DNA of 64,000 bases from Caballeronia zhejiangensis (GCF_000698575.1 NZ_JFHD01000012.1:124001-188000), one strand, 5' to 3'. Counted from the stretch's first letter, positions 24,518 to 33,919 are shown. The notes: generated from the letters alone by a model not told the origin. Translations and numbers: made by a program.

Positions 24518-24904
24518 TCAGGGCGCGTGTCGCGGATCGCGTTTCACCGCGCGCTGGACCGCGAACACGGCCACCGCCGTCGTCGTGCCGGTGACGAGCA
24601 CGCCATACAAGCCCAGCAACATCGACAAGGCTCGCCCGATGCCCGTCGTCGCGACGACATCGCCGTATCCGATGGTCAGCGCCGTCACGCCGCAGTAATA
24701 GACGGTTGCGCCGAACGAAACGCGCGCGTGCGTCGCGGTTTCGACGGGCGCGCCGAGCCAGAACATCGCCGCGCAGAGCGCGAAGAACGCCATCAGCAGC
24801 GTGCCGAGCAGCGAGCGCAAATGCCACAGCGCGCGGATGAACTCGACCGTCACCTCGCGTGAATTGATCGTTTCGACCTTGAAGAGTTTCGTGATGCTAT
24901 TCAT
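24518..24904 (-). CDS. Two-helix potassium-channel-like protein
   Basis: This 128-residue membrane protein has a first helix (LLGTLLMAFFALCAAMFWLG), a pore loop with the K+ selectivity filter TIGYGD, and a second helix (LLGLYGVLVTGTTTAVAVFAV). It is a minimal KcsA-type 2TM channel subunit, expected to work as a tetramer. There is no RCK or cyclic-nucleotide domain, so gating is unclear. It lies 58 bp upstream of the SDR gene on the same strand. Confidence 0.9.
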   Translation of the reverse strand: MNSITKLFKVETINSREVTVEFIRALWHLRSLLGTLLMAFFALCAAMFWLGAPVETATHARVSFGATVYYCGVTALTIGYGDVVATTGIGRALSMLLGLYGVLVTGTTTAVAVFAVQRAVKRDPRHAP

Positions 24905-25066
24905 TCGGAATGGACCTGCGGCGCGTGAACGAAAGCCGTCATCCTACCTTCGCCCGCATCGGCCCGAAGCATCCGGGCGCGTTATTCAGCCAGCGCCGAT
25001 CCCGTCTTTCCGGAAGCCTTCGCGCCGCTTTCGGCGGCCGTCAGGTCGTATCCGGATTTCGCGTCT

Positions 25067-26299
25067 TCATGGCCCGAGCGCCGATCGCGCGACACGCTCG
25101 AATCCCGCCCGATGCGCCTTCGCGAGCGCCGATGCCGTCTCGCGAAGCGCCGCGCGATCCATCGCCCGCGCTTCGTGCATGGCGGCGTGCAATTCGGCGA
25201 TGCTCACCACACCCGGCGCGCCCGCGATCTCCCACGTCGAGGCGTACGCGCGCTGCTTGGCCGCGTCCGCGTGCGCGATATTCACGCGCGGCAAGCCGTA
25301 CGCCATCGCGACGATCCGGCCATGCAGGCTGCTGCCCGCGTAACCGTCGCTTTTCGCGATCAGCGCGCAGATGTCCCAGATGTCGAGCGAATCGAAGATC
25401 GTCACCGACGGATGGCGCATACGCGCCGCCATGCGCTCGTAGACCGCGATGTCGTCGTGCCACGGCGCCGCGCCCGCGCGAAACAGCGCGATGCCCAGTC
25501 CCGTCGATGCGCCGATCAGATCCAGTTGATGCGCGATTTGCGCGAGCGTCGCGTCGTCGCCGAAATCCGCGCTGAACTGGACGGCCAGATAACCGCGCGG
25601 GAACGCGCGGCATGCGCCGGCGCGCGTCCGGATGCGCGCGTCGAAAAGCTCGGCGACCATCGATGCCGGATCGGGGACGAGGCGCGCGTCGATTCCCGCG
25701 CGCTTCAGGAAGGCTTGCGTGTGCGTGTCTCGGACGCTGATGTCATCGGCTGAACGGAGCTTGGCCAGCACTTCCGCCTGAAACGCGGCATCGCGGGCGT
25801 CGAGCGTCGCGCCGCCGATCGCATCGAAGGAAATCGACGCCGCTCGCGGAAACATCCCGCGGCCGATGACGTACGGCGCGAGCGCGTCCATGCCGAGTTC
25901 GGCGCGCGCCCACGCGTTTCGATCCGCCGCGCGCGACTCGTATCGGGCGATGCAGGCTTGCGCTTCGTCGGGATTCTTCAGCATCACGGCGGCTTCCCAC
26001 GCGTCGCACGTCAGCAACTCGCCGCCCGCGTGGATCAGCACGACGGGCTCGTCGCGCCAGCGCGCGGCCAGTTGCGAAAGCGCGGCGACGCCGTGGCCGC
26101 CGTGCGCGCGCAGTTCGCGCCGCGCGCATCCGGCGAATATCGGTTCGACGTTCGGACGGCGTTCAGCGAGCAAGGCCGCGACGACATGCGCGAACAACAT
26201 GTCGCCGAAGTTATGCCGGTCGAACGCGCCGAACACGATGATCCGCCGATTGCTTCCCATCCGAACGCACCTCACGATCCGCTCATTCTGCACGTTCAC
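25067..26299 (-). CDS. Polysaccharide pyruvyl transferase family protein
   Basis: This protein of about 410 residues is in the PS_pyruv_trans family, which adds ketal-linked pyruvate to sugars from phosphoenolpyruvate. It opens RRIIVFGAFDRHNFGDMLFAHVVAALL and contains VVLIHAGGELLTCDAW, DDISVRDTHTQAFLKRAG, LVPDPASMV and the late conserved block GYAGSSLHGRIVAMAYGLPRVNI. The start is uncertain: GTG at 26299 follows AAGGAAG very closely, while the ATG at 26260 (MGSNRRIIVFG) begins the conserved domain exactly. It stands alone with no polysaccharide cluster around it. Confidence 0.88.
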   Translation of the reverse strand: MNVQNERIVRCVRMGSNRRIIVFGAFDRHNFGDMLFAHVVAALLAERRPNVEPIFAGCARRELRAHGGHGVAALSQLAARWRDEPVVLIHAGGELLTCDAWEAAVMLKNPDEAQACIARYESRAADRNAWARAELGMDALAPYVIGRGMFPRAASISFDAIGGATLDARDAAFQAEVLAKLRSADDISVRDTHTQAFLKRAGIDARLVPDPASMVAELFDARIRTRAGACRAFPRGYLAVQFSADFGDDATLAQIAHQLDLIGASTGLGIALFRAGAAPWHDDIAVYERMAARMRHPSVTIFDSLDIWDICALIAKSDGYAGSSLHGRIVAMAYGLPRVNIAHADAAKQRAYASTWEIAGAPGVVSIAELHAAMHEARAMDRAALRETASALAKAHRAGFERVARSALGP

Positions 26300-26314
26300 A
26301 CTTCCTTCACACGA

Positions 26315-26791
26315 TCACGCCGTCACGCGCGTGATGCCGCCGCTCGACAGCAAACGCACGCGCTGGCCGGCGTAGAACATCTGGCCATCGGCGGCCTGGG
26401 TGATCGCGCGCAAATCGCCGTTGTCGAGACGCACGGTGATTTCGAGTCCCTTCTGCCGTTCGAGATGATCTTGAATTTGATCGCCCGCGACCGCGCCCGC
26501 AATGCCGCCGATCACGCCGGCAAGCAGCGAGCCGTGTCCTTCTCCGACCGCGCTGCCCGCCACCGCGCCGAGCAGGCCGCCACCGATCGCGCCGAACGGA
26601 GCCGGATGGACGTCGTTGTTCTCGATCGTCACGCCGCGCACGCTTTCGACGGTCGCCATACGCACCGTTTCCTCGTGTTGCGTCTGCATGCTGTCGTAGA
26701 TGTCGGCGGAACTTCCCATCGATGCGCAACCGCTCATGCCCACCGTGCAGGCGACGGCCAAAGCGCAGACCGCGATAGTCGACTTGTTCAT
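26315..26791 (-). CDS. Glycine-zipper outer-membrane lipoprotein (SlyB-like)
   Basis: This is a 158-residue lipoprotein: signal peptide with lipobox (VGMSGC, Cys about 22) and a glycine-zipper hydrophobic segment (GAIGGGLLGAVAGSAVGEGHGSLLAGVIGGIAGAVAGDQI, given here by its Gly-x3-Gly pattern at about 68-108). A beta-rich C-terminal part follows (LEITVRLDNGDLRAITQ...FYAGQRVRLL), as in SlyB/PcpY-type envelope proteins linked to membrane integrity. AGGAGC precedes the ATG at 26791. It is monocistronic. Confidence 0.88.
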   Translation of the reverse strand: MNKSTIAVCALAVACTVGMSGCASMGSSADIYDSMQTQHEETVRMATVESVRGVTIENNDVHPAPFGAIGGGLLGAVAGSAVGEGHGSLLAGVIGGIAGAVAGDQIQDHLERQKGLEITVRLDNGDLRAITQAADGQMFYAGQRVRLLSSGGITRVTA

Positions 26792-26972
26792 GTTCTTGCT
26801 CCTCAGATCGGACGATGTCTTGTTGGTTTCGGCTCGCGTTTCGCGTATCGCGTTGCCATGCAAAGCATCGTAAAGAGGCCGAATGAGCGCTGAATGAGCC
26901 GGCGCGACGCGCTTGACCTGCATGATTGAAGCGCTTATACAGGACTCTCATCGCTCGCGACCGGAGTGCAGA

Positions 26973-27731
26973 ATGACAAGAAACGCAATTCCCTTCGTGG
27001 TTTGCGCCATCGCTCTCGCTGCATGTTCCACCGGCGGTTCCAACTCCGCGCCGCCGCCCGGCGCCGTTACGACGACGCTACCTTCGGGCGGCGTCTACAA
27101 AGGCTCGCTCACGGGCAGCACGGCGCAAGCCACGCTTCTCATGCTTTTCGACGGCACCGCCTATCTCTTCTACGCAAGCGCGGGCGGCGCGGGGCTCGCG
27201 GGCGTCGCGGTCGCGAAGAGCGGCAAGCAATCGGGCGATGGCCGCTTCATCAGCGACGCCGCATTCGACTATCGCGTGGGCAAGGCGCCTGCGTCGGCGG
27301 CCGTTTTCAGCGTGAACTTCGCGCGCGCGCCCGCCGTCGACGGAACTGTCGCGAACAAGGACGACGGCGCGGGGCTCGCGTTTTCCGCCAACGCCGCGCC
27401 GATGCTCGACATCGCGCCGAGCCGCGCCAACGCGGGCGGCCTGTACAGCGGACGCGGCATGTCGCTCGGCGGAACGACGCAGACGCGCATCACGGTCGCG
27501 GGCGACGGCTATCTCGCCGGCACGACGACATCCGGCTGCATCTTCAAAGGCACGACGGCGCCGCACCAAGGCGCGAACGCCTACGACGTCTCCGTGACCT
27601 TCGGCCCCGCGCCCTGCCCGCTTCCCGAAACGACCGTGACCGGTCACGCGGTGCTCGACGGCGCGCGTCTACTCGTCGCGTTGCCGAGCCCGGACCGCAC
27701 CGACGTCTTTCTCTTCGACGGCCGGAAATAG
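26973..27731 (+). CDS. Hypothetical exported lipoprotein
   Basis: This 252-residue protein has a lipoprotein signal (MTRNAIPFVVCAIALAAC). After a short Ser/Gly/Pro linker come repeated beta-strand-like segments rich in Gly, Ala and Thr (SGGVYKGSLTGSTAQATLLMLFDGTAYLFYAS; GGLYSGRGMSLGGTTQTRITVAGDGYLAGTTTSGCIFKG; VTGHAVLDGARLLVAL). It resembles a surface-exposed beta-sandwich or barrel-like lipoprotein. I know no function. The ATG at 26973 is preferred because it begins the signal peptide. Confidence 0.75.
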   Translation: MTRNAIPFVVCAIALAACSTGGSNSAPPPGAVTTTLPSGGVYKGSLTGSTAQATLLMLFDGTAYLFYASAGGAGLAGVAVAKSGKQSGDGRFISDAAFDYRVGKAPASAAVFSVNFARAPAVDGTVANKDDGAGLAFSANAAPMLDIAPSRANAGGLYSGRGMSLGGTTQTRITVAGDGYLAGTTTSGCIFKGTTAPHQGANAYDVSVTFGPAPCPLPETTVTGHAVLDGARLLVALPSPDRTDVFLFDGRK

Positions 27732-27962
27732 ATGCCGCATGCAACCGCGCGCCGCAGCGAAACTTAGTCATCCGCTGCTTACTTAAGCGATTTCTATCCT
27801 AAGATTGTTTTCATTGCCGAAGCGTCGTGCGATGCGCGCGTCGGCGGAAGTGGCCGTGTTTTGTTCAGTGCAATTCCGAGAGCACCTTTTGCTTTGCATG
27901 GAACCGGACGGCGCCACCGAAACGTCCGCTCCGGTTATTAACAACAACAGGAGACAAACCGG

Positions 27963-29231
27963 ATGAACGCAACGTTCAAGCTTTTGCCGTTGGCCGTCGG
28001 CGCGATGATCGCCTGCGTGCCGCACGCGAACGCCGCGCAGGACAACATCAACGCGCTTTCGAATTTCCGGCAGACGGGCAATGCCGCACCGCCGGAAACC
28101 ATTCCGCAAGCTGGCCAGACGGCCGATGCGCTGCGCAAGAATCTCGAGCAGATCAAATTGCCGCCCGGCTTCAAAATCGAGCTATACGCCGTCGTGCCCG
28201 AGGCCCGCGCGATGACGATCGAGCCTTCGACGGGCGTCGTGTTCGTCGGCAGCCGCAAAAATCGCGTGTGGCAGGTGACTGACCGGACCAAGCAACGCGT
28301 AGCGAGCGATGTCGTGCAGTTTGCGTCGTCGGTGACGTTCAAGGTGCCCAATGGCGTCTGCTTCTCGCCGGACGGCGTGCTCTACGTGGTCGAGCAGAAC
28401 CGCGTGCTCGGCTTCCCGGCGGCGCAGTTCTTCGGCGAAGGCGGACCGGATGTCGCCGCGGCGGTCGTCGTCCCGCAGGGCAAGCTGATCCCGACGCAGT
28501 TCGAAAGCTTCAATCACGGCGCGCGCTACTGCCGCGTCGGGCCGGACAAGAAGCTGTACATCGCGCTCGGCCAGCCGTGGAACGTGCCGCCGAAAGACAA
28601 GCTCGCCGAACTCGACAGGAATGGGCTCGCGGGCATCATCCGTCTGGATCAGGACGGCAAGAACCGCGAAGTCTACGCGCACGGCGTGCGCAATTCGGTC
28701 GGTCTCGATTTCAATCCGAAGGACAAGACGCTCTGGTTCACCGATAACCAGGTCGACGGCATGGGCGACGACACCCCGCCGGGCGAGCTGAATCGCGCGA
28801 CCAAGGGCGGCGAGAACTTCGGCTTTCCGTGGTACGGCGGCGGCAAGGTGCGAACGGTGGAATACAAGGACCAGAATCCGCCGGCGGGTCTCGTGTTTCC
28901 GCAGGTCGAGTTCGCCGCGCATGCCGCCGATCTCGGCATGTCGTTCTACAACGGGAAGATGTTCCCGCAGAAGTATCAGGGCGGCATCTTCGTTGCGGAG
29001 CACGGCTCGTGGAACCGCACGAAGCCGATCGGCGCGCGCATCATGTTCACGCCGATCAAGGACGACGGCACCGCAGGCGAGGCGGAAGTCTTCGCGGAAG
29101 GCTGGCTGACGAGCAGCGGTGAGTACATGGGCCGTCCCGCCGACGTGCAGATGCTGCAAGACGGCTCGATGCTCGTCTCCGATGACTACGCGGGCGCGAT
29201 CTATCGCATTTCGTATTCGGGGGCCAAATGA
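27963..29231 (+). CDS. Sorbosone-dehydrogenase-family protein (PQQ/NHL-type beta propeller)
   Basis: This 422-residue periplasmic protein has a signal peptide ([25 protein letters not shown]) and the L-sorbosone dehydrogenase/glucose dehydrogenase beta-propeller. Recognisable blocks: [83 protein letters not shown]. Such enzymes oxidise sugars or aldehydes with PQQ or a related cofactor. The cytochrome c gene overlaps its stop by 4 bp and is the likely electron acceptor. AGGAGACAAACCGG precedes the ATG. Confidence 0.9.
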   Translation: MNATFKLLPLAVGAMIACVPHANAAQDNINALSNFRQTGNAAPPETIPQAGQTADALRKNLEQIKLPPGFKIELYAVVPEARAMTIEPSTGVVFVGSRKNRVWQVTDRTKQRVASDVVQFASSVTFKVPNGVCFSPDGVLYVVEQNRVLGFPAAQFFGEGGPDVAAAVVVPQGKLIPTQFESFNHGARYCRVGPDKKLYIALGQPWNVPPKDKLAELDRNGLAGIIRLDQDGKNREVYAHGVRNSVGLDFNPKDKTLWFTDNQVDGMGDDTPPGELNRATKGGENFGFPWYGGGKVRTVEYKDQNPPAGLVFPQVEFAAHAADLGMSFYNGKMFPQKYQGGIFVAEHGSWNRTKPIGARIMFTPIKDDGTAGEAEVFAEGWLTSSGEYMGRPADVQMLQDGSMLVSDDYAGAIYRISYSGAK

Positions 29232-29545
29232 GGGTCGCGCTGACGGCGGCGGTGCTCGCGGGCGTTCTGGCGGCGGGCGCTTCCGCGTCGTTCGCGGCCG
29301 GCGACATCAAAGCCGGGCGCGCGAAGGCGACGGCGTGCGCGGCGTGTCATGGCATCGACGGAATGTCGAAACTGCCGGAAGCGCCCAATCTCGCCGGGCA
29401 GACGGAGGAATATCTCGTGAAGGCGCTCAACGATTTCCGCACGGGCGAGCGCAAGAACGAAATGATGTCGATGATGGCGAAAACCTTGTCCGACGCGGAC
29501 GTCGCCAATCTGGCCGCCTACTATCACAGCCTCGGCAAGCAGTGA
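29228..29545 (+). CDS. Small class I cytochrome c
   Basis: This 105-residue exported cytochrome c has a signal peptide (ending SASFAA), one haem-binding motif CAACH at about residues 37-41 and the distal Met region ([29 protein letters not shown]), which holds the candidate sixth ligand. It overlaps the sorbosone-dehydrogenase-like gene by 4 bp, so it should pass electrons from that enzyme to the respiratory chain. Confidence 0.92.
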   Translation: MRVALTAAVLAGVLAAGASASFAAGDIKAGRAKATACAACHGIDGMSKLPEAPNLAGQTEEYLVKALNDFRTGERKNEMMSMMAKTLSDADVANLAAYYHSLGKQ

Positions 29546-29611
29546 CCGCCGCCGATGTGTTGCAAATTTGCTGCGGTCGATTACCGATTGCGATTTTTTT
29601 TGTTTTAGGTG

Positions 29612-29639
29612 TTGACGTGGAGGCTTAAGGGTTTATACT
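29612..29639 (+). promoter_or_regulatory. Strong sigma-70 promoter for a small RNA
   Basis: TTGACG (29612-29617), a 16-bp spacer and TATACT (29634-29639) make the best sigma-70 match I noticed in the window. No open reading frame follows; a Rho-independent terminator begins about 38 bp downstream. Confidence 0.7.
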
Positions 29640-29645
29640 AACACC

Positions 29646-29708
29646 TGTCTCCTCCATGTCTCAACCGATGTGGATTCAAGCCCGCTCAACTGAAGCGGGC
29701 TTTTTTTT
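29646..29708 (+). ncRNA. Candidate small RNA of about 63 nt with CU-rich segment
   Basis: The unit starts about 7 bp after the TATACT box and ends in a perfect 9-bp stem (AAGCCCGCT at 29678-29686, AGCGGGCTT at 29694-29702) followed by a T-run. Its unpaired 5' part carries TGTCTCCTCCATGTCTC, a CU-rich stretch complementary to Shine-Dalgarno sequences. It lies convergent to the YhcG-type gene. The terminator alone could have served the cytochrome c gene, but the promoter placed just before it argues for an independent RNA. Confidence 0.6.
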
Positions 29709-29728
29709 GGCCTAATTTTCTGGCCGCT

Positions 29729-30772
29729 TCACCGCTCGTCTGGCATGTCGCCGCGCAATTCGGCCTCGATCTGGTCGATCGAAGGCAGGGTCGTCTCCAG
29801 CGATGCCGGAACTTCACGCAGCAGCTGATATTCGGCGACGCCCATCGGCTTCGCGACGCCGCGCAGCGCATATTCGGCGACCAGCCGGTTCTTCTCCTTG
29901 CACAGCAAAAGCCCGATCGTCGGCTGATCGTCGGGCGCCTTCAGTTGCGCATCGACAGCGGAGAGGTAGAAATTGAGCTGGCCAGCGTATTCGGGCTTGA
30001 ACGGCGTCGTCTTCAGTTCGACCACCACGTAGCAGCGCAGCTTCAGGTGATAGAACAGCAGATCGATGAAGAACTCGTCGCCGCCCACATCCAGCCGATA
30101 CTGCCGTCCGACGAACGCGAAGCCTGCGCCCAGCTCCAGCAGAAAGCGTGTGATGTGCTGGGTGAGCGCCTGTTCGATATCGCGTTCCTGCGCGTTTTCG
30201 GCGAGTCCGAGGAAATCGAAGATGTATGGATCCTTGAGCGCGTCGCGCGCCAGATCGGATTGCGGCGGCGGCAGGCGCTCGTCGAAATTGGTGATCGCGC
30301 TGCCGCTGCGCGTGTGCGCGGCGGTTTCGATCTGCATCACGAGAATCTGGCGCGACCAGCCGTGCTCCAGCGCCTTCGCCGCGTACCAGCTTCGATCGTC
30401 CTGATTCTTGAGCTTGTCGAGCAGCGTGCAGAGATGGAACCACGGCAATTGTGCAGCAGGCTGCTGCACGAATGCCTCGTCCGGCCACGCCTGCGCGAGC
30501 GCGCGCATGTATTTCAGATTGCGCGGTGAAAAGCCGCGCATGTCGGGAAACGCCGATTTCAGATCGCGCGCGAGCTGATCGATGACGCCCGCGCCCCAGC
30601 CCTGTCGCCGCTGACGATCGAGAATATCGCGGCCGATCTGCCAATACAGCGTGACGAGCTCCCGGTTCGCGCTGGCCGCCGCCCGCTGGCGCGCGCGCTC
30701 GACACGCAGTTTCAGTTCGGCGAGCCAGCGCCGGTAATCGTCGTCCCAGACGTTGGGAAGATTGGCGGTCAT
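29729..30772 (-). CDS. YhcG/DUF1016-type PDDEXK nuclease-domain protein
   Basis: This 347-residue protein has the DUF1016 layout: an N-terminal helical domain (ANRELVTLYWQIGRDILDRQ, then AFPDMRGFSPRNLKYMRALAQAW) and a C-terminal PD-(D/E)xK nuclease domain with DEFFIDLLFYHLKLRCYVVVELKT, the Asp and ExK residues of the catalytic core. Relatives occur beside restriction-modification genes or alone, and are suspected to take part in DNA defence or recombination. Here it is solitary, flanked by a candidate sRNA and a DnaA-box-like element. AGGAACC precedes the ATG. Confidence 0.92.
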   Translation of the reverse strand: MTANLPNVWDDDYRRWLAELKLRVERARQRAAASANRELVTLYWQIGRDILDRQRRQGWGAGVIDQLARDLKSAFPDMRGFSPRNLKYMRALAQAWPDEAFVQQPAAQLPWFHLCTLLDKLKNQDDRSWYAAKALEHGWSRQILVMQIETAAHTRSGSAITNFDERLPPPQSDLARDALKDPYIFDFLGLAENAQERDIEQALTQHITRFLLELGAGFAFVGRQYRLDVGGDEFFIDLLFYHLKLRCYVVVELKTTPFKPEYAGQLNFYLSAVDAQLKAPDDQPTIGLLLCKEKNRLVAEYALRGVAKPMGVAEYQLLREVPASLETTLPSIDQIEAELRGDMPDER

Positions 30773-31042
30773 GCGGTTCCTGGTTCGACGCCGGTTGTCG
30801 TGGAACCGTCATTATCGGCGGATTCTGCTGCTGCGTCGGTTGGTCTCCTGACGCGCCCGTGGCGCCTGGCTTGGGGTTATCTTCCCAGGCTCTTCGGCCT
30901 CGATGCTTTATGTTGTCCACAGAAACTGGGCACAAGCCTGTGGATATCGTTTCAGATTTTGCTGCAACGCATTGATTCGACAACACTTACTTCCGCCGCC
31001 CAACGACGCGCCCCGCGCGCGCCGCCGTCGTCGTCGTCGTCT
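30773..31042. other. 270-bp intergenic stretch
   Basis: This lies upstream of the YhcG-type gene. It contains one of the two 36-bp elements with DnaA-box-like ends (30913-30948) and a short GTC-repeat run near 31029-31045. Plus-strand open frames here are arginine-rich and have no start support, so I call no gene. Confidence 0.55.
30913..30948. repeat. 36-bp element with inverted DnaA-box-like ends, copy 1
   Basis: It begins TTGTCCACAGAA and ends TGTGGATATC; the inner 14 bp vary from copy 2 at 51077-51112, which is the same element on the other strand. Each end differs by one base from the DnaA box TTATCCACA, and the two ends face each other. Confidence 0.65.
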
Positions 31043-31225
31043 TCAGTCGACATTCGGCATGCACGACGCGAGCACCGCGTCGAAGCGATTCATCTCGATG
31101 CTGAAAATCGATTGCGGCGCGGTGGCGTTCAGTTCGTCCGCGGGGGATGTCGGCAGCGCCATCGCAATGGTGGCCGTCGCGAGCAGCGCAAGGACAACCG
31201 ACAGGAACCAGGAAAGAACGATCAT
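31043..31225 (-). CDS. Small secreted or membrane peptide, 60 aa
   Basis: The Met at 31225 gives MIVLSWFLSVVLALLATATIAMA, a good signal peptide or membrane anchor, then a short soluble tail with one Cys (LPTSPADELNATAPQSIFSIEMNRFDAVLASC). GAGG lies 7 bp upstream. It ends within the (GTC)n region. Function unknown; short length keeps confidence low. Confidence 0.42.
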   Translation of the reverse strand: MIVLSWFLSVVLALLATATIAMALPTSPADELNATAPQSIFSIEMNRFDAVLASCMPNVD

Positions 31226-31348
31226 CGCCAACCTCGTCAAGTAAGACTCTCTGAATCGGCGCGCGTGAACGTCAGCGCGTGATGTGAAGAGTACGGCTGC
31301 GCGGCGCTTCGCACAGCCCTACGGACGGGGGGACGTGAAGGAGGGTAA

Positions 31349-32026
31349 CTACGGACGCAGCAGTGGCGACGCCGTCGTCGATACGCCTTGCGCGAGCGCC
31401 GCGGCTTCCTGCGCCTCGAGCGCGCGGACGAAGCCTTCGCGTTCGCGCAGACGCCGCCAGTATTCCGCGATCGATGGCGCGAAGTGCGCGCTCTGCCCCA
31501 GCAATTCCGCGAGCATCAGCGCGTAGCCGACGGAAATGTCCGCCGCCGTGAAACGCCCCGCGCACAGATACGGCTGCGCGTCGAGCAGCGGCGCGAGCGT
31601 GCGCAGACGCGCGTGGAACCAGCGCGCGTAATCCTCGACGATCTGCGGCTGCAGCCGCTCCGGCGGCTCCAGATGCGCGTAGCGAAGCACGAGCGTCTGC
31701 GGAAACGTGAGCGTCGCTTCGCCGAAATGCACGAAGTTGAGATAACGGCCGAAATCGGCCTCGTGCGGCGCGACATCGAGCGCGCCCGGCGAATAGCGCG
31801 CCGCCAGATACTGGCAGATCGCCGACGATTCGGTCATGAAAAGCGCGTCGTCCGCATCGTCGGTGAGCGCCGGAATCGTGCCGAGTGGATTCACGTCCTT
31901 GAAACCGCGCGCGAACACGCGCGGCGGAAACGGCAGCATCTTCAGTTCATACGGCACGCCGATTTCTTCCAGCGCCCACAGCGGCCGGAACGAGCGCGCG
32001 CTCACGCAGTGATGCAGCGTAATCAC
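31349..32026 (-). CDS. Glutathione S-transferase family protein
   Basis: This 225-residue GST has an N-terminal thioredoxin-like domain (MITLHHCVSARSFRPLWALEEIGVPYELKML, then NPLGTIPALTDD and the glutathione-binding TESSAICQYLAARY) and a C-terminal helical domain with the conserved FTAADISVGYALMLAE. The catalytic residue region holds Ser-Ala-Arg-Ser near residues 9-12. It lies 18 bp downstream of the enoyl-CoA hydratase gene on the same strand, so the two are probably one operon. Confidence 0.92.
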   Translation of the reverse strand: MITLHHCVSARSFRPLWALEEIGVPYELKMLPFPPRVFARGFKDVNPLGTIPALTDDADDALFMTESSAICQYLAARYSPGALDVAPHEADFGRYLNFVHFGEATLTFPQTLVLRYAHLEPPERLQPQIVEDYARWFHARLRTLAPLLDAQPYLCAGRFTAADISVGYALMLAELLGQSAHFAPSIAEYWRRLREREGFVRALEAQEAAALAQGVSTTASPLLRP

Positions 32027-32044
32027 GTCGATTCCTCCGGTGCT

Positions 32045-32842
32045 TCAAACGAGCCAGGACGGCTTGCGCTTCTCGAGGAAGCTGCGCACGCCTTCGCGCC
32101 CTTCGTCCGATGCGCGGATGCGCGCGATGCGCTCCGCCGTCTCGCCGATCGACGATTCGTCGATCTCCTTGCCCGCGAAATCCGCGACGAGCTTCTTGCA
32201 TTCGCGCACGGCGTTCGGACTGTTCACGGCGATGCTCGCGGCGATCGCTTCGACGCGCGCATCGAGCTGATCGGCGGCGACGGCTTCGTGCACGAAACCG
32301 AGACGCAGCGCTTCGGCGGCATCGAAGCGCTCGGCCGTCACGAAATAGCGATGCGCCGCGCGCGCGCCCATCGCGCGGACCACGTACGGCGCGATCGTCG
32401 CGGGCATCAGGCCGAGCTTCGCTTCGGAGAGACAGAAGTGCGCCGTGTCCGCCGCGACCGCGATATCGCACACGGCGACGAGTCCCATGCCGCCCGCGTA
32501 GGCGTCGCCCTGCACACGCGCGATGACCGGCTTCGAGCAGGCGTAAATCGTGTTGAGCATGGTGGCGAGACCGAGCGCATCGGCGCGATTTTCCGCTTCC
32601 GAATAGCCCGCCATGCGCTTCATCCAGTTGAGATCGGCGCCCGCGCAGAATGCCGGACCGTTCGCGGCAAGCACGATAACGCGCACGTTGGCGTCGTCGT
32701 CGAGCGCGCGGAAGGCGGCGGTCAGCTCGACGACGGTCGCGTCGTCGAAGGCGTTGCGCACGTCGGGGCGATCGAGCGTCACGCGCGCGACGTGGCCTTC
32801 GATGCCGAGCTTCAGGCGTTGCAGATTCGTTGCGTCGGTCAT
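32045..32842 (-). CDS. Enoyl-CoA hydratase/isomerase (methylglutaconyl-CoA-hydratase-like)
   Basis: This 265-residue crotonase-fold enzyme starts MTDATNLQRLKLGIEGHVARVTLDRPDVRNAFDD. The oxyanion-hole segments are FCAGADLNWMKRM and GDAYAGGMGLVAVCDIAVA; the second catalytic Glu is in LSEAKLGLMP. In the first position where many hydratases have Glu, Gly is seen (GGMGL), a pattern I associate with the methylglutaconyl-CoA hydratase (LiuC) branch of leucine breakdown, though no other leucine-pathway gene is near. A palindromic operator candidate lies 113 bp upstream. Confidence 0.9.
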   Translation of the reverse strand: MTDATNLQRLKLGIEGHVARVTLDRPDVRNAFDDATVVELTAAFRALDDDANVRVIVLAANGPAFCAGADLNWMKRMAGYSEAENRADALGLATMLNTIYACSKPVIARVQGDAYAGGMGLVAVCDIAVAADTAHFCLSEAKLGLMPATIAPYVVRAMGARAAHRYFVTAERFDAAEALRLGFVHEAVAADQLDARVEAIAASIAVNSPNAVRECKKLVADFAGKEIDESSIGETAERIARIRASDEGREGVRSFLEKRKPSWLV

Positions 32843-32954
32843 GCTTCGTCTCCTGCGCGCTCGAATTGAGCGCGGCTCAGTTCATCGTGGCTGGCAATTT
32901 ACCTTTCGGCGATCAGTTTCATCGGAAAACATGAAAACGGTCAACTCATATTTT

Positions 32955-32967
32955 TGAGTGTCACTCA
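32955..32967. promoter_or_regulatory. Palindrome, candidate TetR-type operator
   Basis: TGAGTGTCACTCA is a perfect palindrome (6-1-6) between the divergent hydratase and modA genes, 113 bp before the hydratase start. Such sites are typical for TetR-family repressors of fatty-acid or branched-chain acyl-CoA genes; no such regulator is encoded here. Confidence 0.4.
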
Positions 32968-33021
32968 CAATGAGTCCATCAAACAATCATCCGACGAGTC
33001 GCGCCGAAACCCATGCACCGA

Positions 33022-33045
33022 CGCAATATACTCGTATATATTACG
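33022..33045. promoter_or_regulatory. ModE-like box upstream of modA
   Basis: CGCAATATA-N6-TATATTACG is an inverted repeat with 8 of 9 half-site positions matching and a 6-bp centre, the geometry of the molybdate-sensor ModE operator (CGTTATATA-N6-TAYATAACG in E. coli). It lies about 100 bp before modA, so molybdate-dependent repression is likely. No modE gene is in the window. Confidence 0.6.
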
Positions 33046-33098
33046 GTGCTCGCCGGACCCTACGGCCACACGCTCGCGGCCTCCAACGCGCCGCCTGA

Positions 33099-33911
<813 letters not shown>

Positions 33912-33919
33912 TTTCGCCG

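Noticed and set aside
30800-31282. 160-codon plus-strand open frame between the YhcG-type gene and the GST gene
   Set aside because: Arginine/Ser-rich low-complexity translation across a GTC repeat and the 36-bp element; no start signal.
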